Position numbers and translations under genes: made by a program | Shown here: piece by piece, positions 3,753 to 6,353 of the stretch | Numbering within the stretch: the stretch's first letter is position 1 | How the letters are laid out: every line of letters begins with the position of its first letter | Notes under the pieces: generated by a model | What the model was told of the DNA's origin: nothing | Databases searched by the model: none | The model's input: only the letters and a program-made list of their open reading frames with translations | Assembly: GCA_013696275.1 (NCBI GenBank) | Contig: JACCYW010000410.1 | Coordinates: 1 to 6,353, forward strand | Source: Chloroflexota bacterium | GTDB lineage: Bacteria; Chloroflexota; Limnocylindria; Limnocylindrales; CSP1-4 | Direction of reading: 5' to 3' | Length of the DNA: 6,353 nt

Positions 3753-6353
3753 TCGGCGGTACGTCGGGCAGCGCCCAGTACCGACTCTGGGAGCCCCACA
3801 GCCGGCGCGACAGATCGGCCACCGCGTCAAGGTCCAGACGCAAGCCGTACAGGCCGTGGAACTCGTCGGGCGGGATCTGGCTGGCGTACAGTGAGGGGCC
3901 CAGGACGACCGACTTGACCCGCGCGCCTTCGCTCTGACGCGCCAGTTCCATGAGCTGGGGCAATCGATCGGACGGAAGATCCGTGCGGATGGTCTCCCTG
4001 GCAACGCCCAGGATGTCGGGCAGACGTGCCAGGACCGACGGGTCGTCCAGTTTCTGACGCAGGGCCAGGATGAGCTGCTGCTGCCGGCGGGCCCGTTCGA
4101 AGTCGTTGTTGCCGACGCCCTTTCGCGACCGCACGTAGGCCAGTGCCATCTCCCCGTCCAGGTGGTGCGGCCCGGGCTCCAACCGGAAGCCGATGCGGTC
4201 CACATCGAGTTGGTAGGTCGGGTCGTCGATGAGCTCCTCGTTGACGATGTCGACACCACCGACGGCATCGATCATCAGGCGCAGCCCGGGGATCTCGATG
4301 GTCGCGTAGTAGTCGATGCCGATGCCGATGAGGTACTCGATCTCCCTGATGAGGGTCCGCAGAGGGTCATCAGGGGAGCCGCTCGGATGGTCCTCCACCC
4401 AGGCCATCAGCTCATTGATCTTGCCGTCGAACTCCTGGTCGGGCTGGTGATAGAGCGGGAAAAGGGCGATATCGCGGGGCAGGCTGACCATCTCGACCCT
4501 CCCCTCCGCCGGGTCGAAGCTGGCCAGGATCATCGTGTCGGTGAGCCGTTGCTCACCCACCCGCTGGGGCGAGGCGTCGATGCCGATGAACAGGACGTTG
4601 ACCATGCCGGTGGTCGGCGGGTCGGTCAGGATGAGGCTTGGATCGGCGGTCGTGCCGGGCTCGGGCGTCACGGCCGGACCGGGCGCCGCCGACCCTGGCT
4701 CAGGGCGGAAGATCGCCTGTCCGGCCTGGTAGAAGGCCCATGGGAAGCTGCCGGCATAGGCATGCAGTGCGACCACGATGAACACCGCCAGGACGGATGT
4801 GGCCAAGCCGGCTCGACCGGCACCAGTGGCTCCTGCGCGTCTGGCGACAGCTTGAGCGTGGGCGTGGGCGTGGGCCATGGAGGCCAGCCGCCACACTCCC
4901 ACCGCGACGACGACCGCCAGCACGGCCAGCGCGACCGTCGGTTGGATGAGTAGTGCCGCGGCACTCTCGGCCCCCCGGTTCCCGAGGTAGACCGCGACGG
5001 CGATGATGGCGATGGCCGGCGGCAGAGCGTGGAGCAGAGCCGTCCTGCGCTGGCCCTCGTAGGCCTGCCCAAGGCCCGGCCAGAGTGCCGACAGAACGGT
5101 CGCGATGGCCGGCGACGGCCCTGAACGGGTCGTCCGCCCTGCCGCCGGCGTGGCCATCGGGGCCGCGTCCGCGTCCACGGATGGCTCTGTCATGTCGCTG
5201 GGTAAGCCCAGTGTCCGGTGGCGAGCGACCAACCCCACGGCACCTCCGGCAGCAAACAGGACCGGCAGGCTGACCTGAAGGTAGAGGAGCGGGTTATTGA
5301 ATGCAGCCATCACGACGAAGGCGATGAAGGCGCCGAACAGCCCGGTCCCGAGCGGTGACCGAGCCCGACGCAGGACGACAAGGGTGGCTACGACGAACAG
5401 GATGCCGGCCAGTCCGACCACGATGCCGCCCTCGGCGAAGAAGCGAAGCCACTCCTGATGGGGCGCCGTCGCGGCGGTAGCACCGAACACACCGCGGACC
5501 AGGTCGAAGGTACCGAAACCCTGGCCCGTCAGCGGCTCATCGAGCCACATCCGGACGGCCACGCTCCAGGCACTCACACGGTGTGAGTCACCGACGGTCA
5601 GTAATTCGGCCAGGCCGCCGCCCAGGCCTGCCTGGCGAACATCCAGCACCGTCGCCGCCAGGAGGCCCACGGCCGCGGTACCCACGATGACCGCCGCCAA
5701 GCCAGCCGCGCGATGGATGCGCCAGGCAAGCAGGACTCCCACGAGCGCCAGAGCCACCAGCGCCGAGCGGCTGTAGGTGAGGACCACAGCCACCATCACG
5801 GCAAGAGCAGCCACGACAGCCAGCACCCGCAGGGCGAGTGAACGCCGAAGTGGTGGGTCGACCCGGTCGCCCAGGCCGGGCAGGGCCAGGGCAGCCAGGA
5901 CAGCGGCTGGCAGCAGGTAGAGGGTGGCGGCCGGATTCGGCGCCGGGTTCACGCCGGTCAGGCGCACGTCGCCCAGGTCCGGGCGCAGTGCCCAGTCGAG
6001 CACACCGGTGGCCAGGCTGTGACCGGCCAGTTGGTCGACCAGGGCGAGGATAGCGGCCAACGCGGTGCTGCCAACGACGACCACCAGCCCCCGGCTCTGA
6101 CCCGTCATCGAGATCCCGCCAGCGACCAGCGCCACCAGCAGCCCGCCGCCGATGCCGGTCGCCCAGACGAGCGCCGCGTCCATGGCCCGGGCGGGGCCGA
6201 ACGTCAGATAGGTGGTCGCGATGCTGGCCGCCGTGCCAACCAACAGCAGGGCCACCGCGCCCGCCCAGATGCGTAGCTGTCTGTCGCAGCGGCGTAGGGC
6301 GCGCAGCCAGCGCGGTAGCCGCAGCGCGGCCGACACGAGCAGCGCCCCTACGA
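3733..6353 (-). CDS. O-antigen ligase-like membrane protein fused to LCP glycan transferase (5' end outside window)
   Basis: The frame is open from the right edge to a TGA at 3735-3733. Residues are counted from a GTG at 6336-6334, but the codons before it are open and hydrophobic, so the true start is probably outside the window. Three parts follow. Residues 1-375 hold about ten helices and a large loop (232-300), as in O-antigen ligases and Wzy polymerases: LTYSRSALVAL (186-196), WLDEPLTGQGFGTF (264-277) and HQEWLRFFAEGG (293-304). After an acidic, Pro/Ala-rich linker, residues 408-530 hold LSALWPGLGQAY and about three helices. Residues 578-760 are an LCP domain: NVLFIGID, RLTDTM, SLPRD (Arg621, Asp622), KINELM, AVGGVDI, LAYVRSRKG (Arg736, Arg738) and DFERARRQQQ. 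LCP enzymes move undecaprenyl-pyrophosphate-linked glycans to the wall outside the membrane; ligases also use such lipids. Alternatively, Met382 (ATG 5193-5191) starts a separate 486-residue LCP gene. The 3' end overlaps the convergent gene by 20 bp. Confidence 0.88.
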   Translation of the reverse strand, partial: VGALLVSAALRLPRWLRALRRCDRQLRIWAGAVALLLVGTAASIATTYLTFGPARAMDAALVWATGIGGGLLVALVAGGISMTGQSRGLVVVVGSTALAAILALVDQLAGHSLATGVLDWALRPDLGDVRLTGVNPAPNPAATLYLLPAAVLAALALPGLGDRVDPPLRRSLALRVLAVVAALAVMVAVVLTYSRSALVALALVGVLLAWRIHRAAGLAAVIVGTAAVGLLAATVLDVRQAGLGGGLAELLTVGDSHRVSAWSVAVRMWLDEPLTGQGFGTFDLVRGVFGATAATAPHQEWLRFFAEGGIVVGLAGILFVVATLVVLRRARSPLGTGLFGAFIAFVVMAAFNNPLLYLQVSLPVLFAAGGAVGLVARHRTLGLPSDMTEPSVDADAAPMATPAAGRTTRSGPSPAIATVLSALWPGLGQAYEGQRRTALLHALPPAIAIIAVAVYLGNRGAESAAALLIQPTVALAVLAVVVAVGVWRLASMAHAHAHAQAVARRAGATGAGRAGLATSVLAVFIVVALHAYAGSFPWAFYQAGQAIFRPEPGSAAPGPAVTPEPGTTADPSLILTDPPTTGMVNVLFIGIDASPQRVGEQRLTDTMILASFDPAEGRVEMVSLPRDIALFPLYHQPDQEFDGKINELMAWVEDHPSGSPDDPLRTLIREIEYLIGIGIDYYATIEIPGLRLMIDAVGGVDIVNEELIDDPTYQLDVDRIGFRLEPGPHHLDGEMALAYVRSRKGVGNNDFERARRQQQLILALRQKLDDPSVLARLPDILGVARETIRTDLPSDRLPQLMELARQSEGARVKSVVLGPSLYASQIPPDEFHGLYGLRLDLDAVADLSRRLWGSQSRYWALPDVPPINAPAD
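3757..3783 (+). terminator. Imperfect hairpin just after the glycosylphosphotransferase stop
   Basis: CGGTAC at 3757-3762 pairs with GTACCG at 3778-3783, and inside it GGGC (3766-3769) pairs with GCCC (3773-3776) around a three-base loop, with a small internal loop between the stems. The structure starts 5 nt after the plus-strand stop codon and lies within the last codons of the convergent gene. There is no T run after it on the plus strand, so a classical intrinsic terminator is not shown. It may be a mRNA 3'-end stabiliser, a partial terminator, or chance in GC-rich DNA. Confidence 0.3.
4856..4875. repeat. Short tandem hexamer repeat, about 3.3 copies of GCGTGG
   Basis: The plus strand has GCGTGG repeated at 4856, 4862 and 4868, plus two further bases. 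On the coding minus strand it gives alternating Ala-His residues (about 489-494 in the numbering used for the large gene) in the cytoplasmic stretch between two membrane segments of the WPGLGQ domain. The repeat is in frame and changes in copy number would add or remove Ala-His pairs without breaking the gene. Confidence 0.7.

Noticed and set aside
4162..4953. Plus-strand open frame opposite the LCP domain
   Set aside because: Antisense of conserved LCP motifs, rich in Asp, Gly, Arg and His with no family signature.
1..6353. CRISPR arrays, tRNA or rRNA genes, insertion sequences
   Set aside because: No regularly spaced repeats, cloverleaf-like segments, transposase motifs or terminal inverted repeats were seen on reading both strands.

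Overview
This is a GC-rich, gene-dense piece of a bacterial surface-polysaccharide locus. By eye about two thirds of the bases are G or C, and there are GTG starts and overlapping genes. The most telling taxonomic clue is the last gene: its LytR-CpsA-Psr (LCP) domain belongs to envelopes that attach glycans to peptidoglycan or a similar wall. It is preceded by a small membrane domain with a WPGLGQ motif that I associate, from memory only, with LCP proteins of Chloroflexota. A Chloroflexota-like or actinobacterium-like source is therefore my best guess; it is an inference and cannot be proved from this window.

Layout. Bases 1-185 hold no certain gene; a short reading frame on the minus strand runs off the left edge. 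A PAPS-dependent sulfotransferase lies on the minus strand (186-1037, probable start at 1031). A divergent intergenic region of about 136 bp follows. The plus strand then carries a UDP-sulfoquinovose synthase (sqdB type, 1174-2346). Overlapping its end is a polyprenyl-phosphate glycosylphosphotransferase of the WbaP/WcaJ type (2319-3752). Converging on it, with a 20-bp overlap, is a very long minus-strand gene (3733 to beyond the right edge). It joins an O-antigen ligase/polymerase-like membrane part, a WPGLGQ membrane domain and an extracytoplasmic LCP transferase in one reading frame.

How the genes may work together. SqdB makes UDP-sulfoquinovose from UDP-glucose and sulfite. The glycosylphosphotransferase starts a lipid-linked glycan by moving a sugar-1-phosphate to undecaprenyl phosphate. 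The sulfotransferase can add sulfate esters. The ligase/LCP protein could polymerise or transfer the finished glycan and attach it to the wall. The usual partner of SqdB in sulfolipid synthesis (SqdX/SQD2 glycosyltransferase) is not in the window. The simplest reading of the context is therefore a sulfonated and possibly sulfated envelope glycan rather than the sulfolipid SQDG. The enzyme families are well supported by sequence; the shared pathway is inference.
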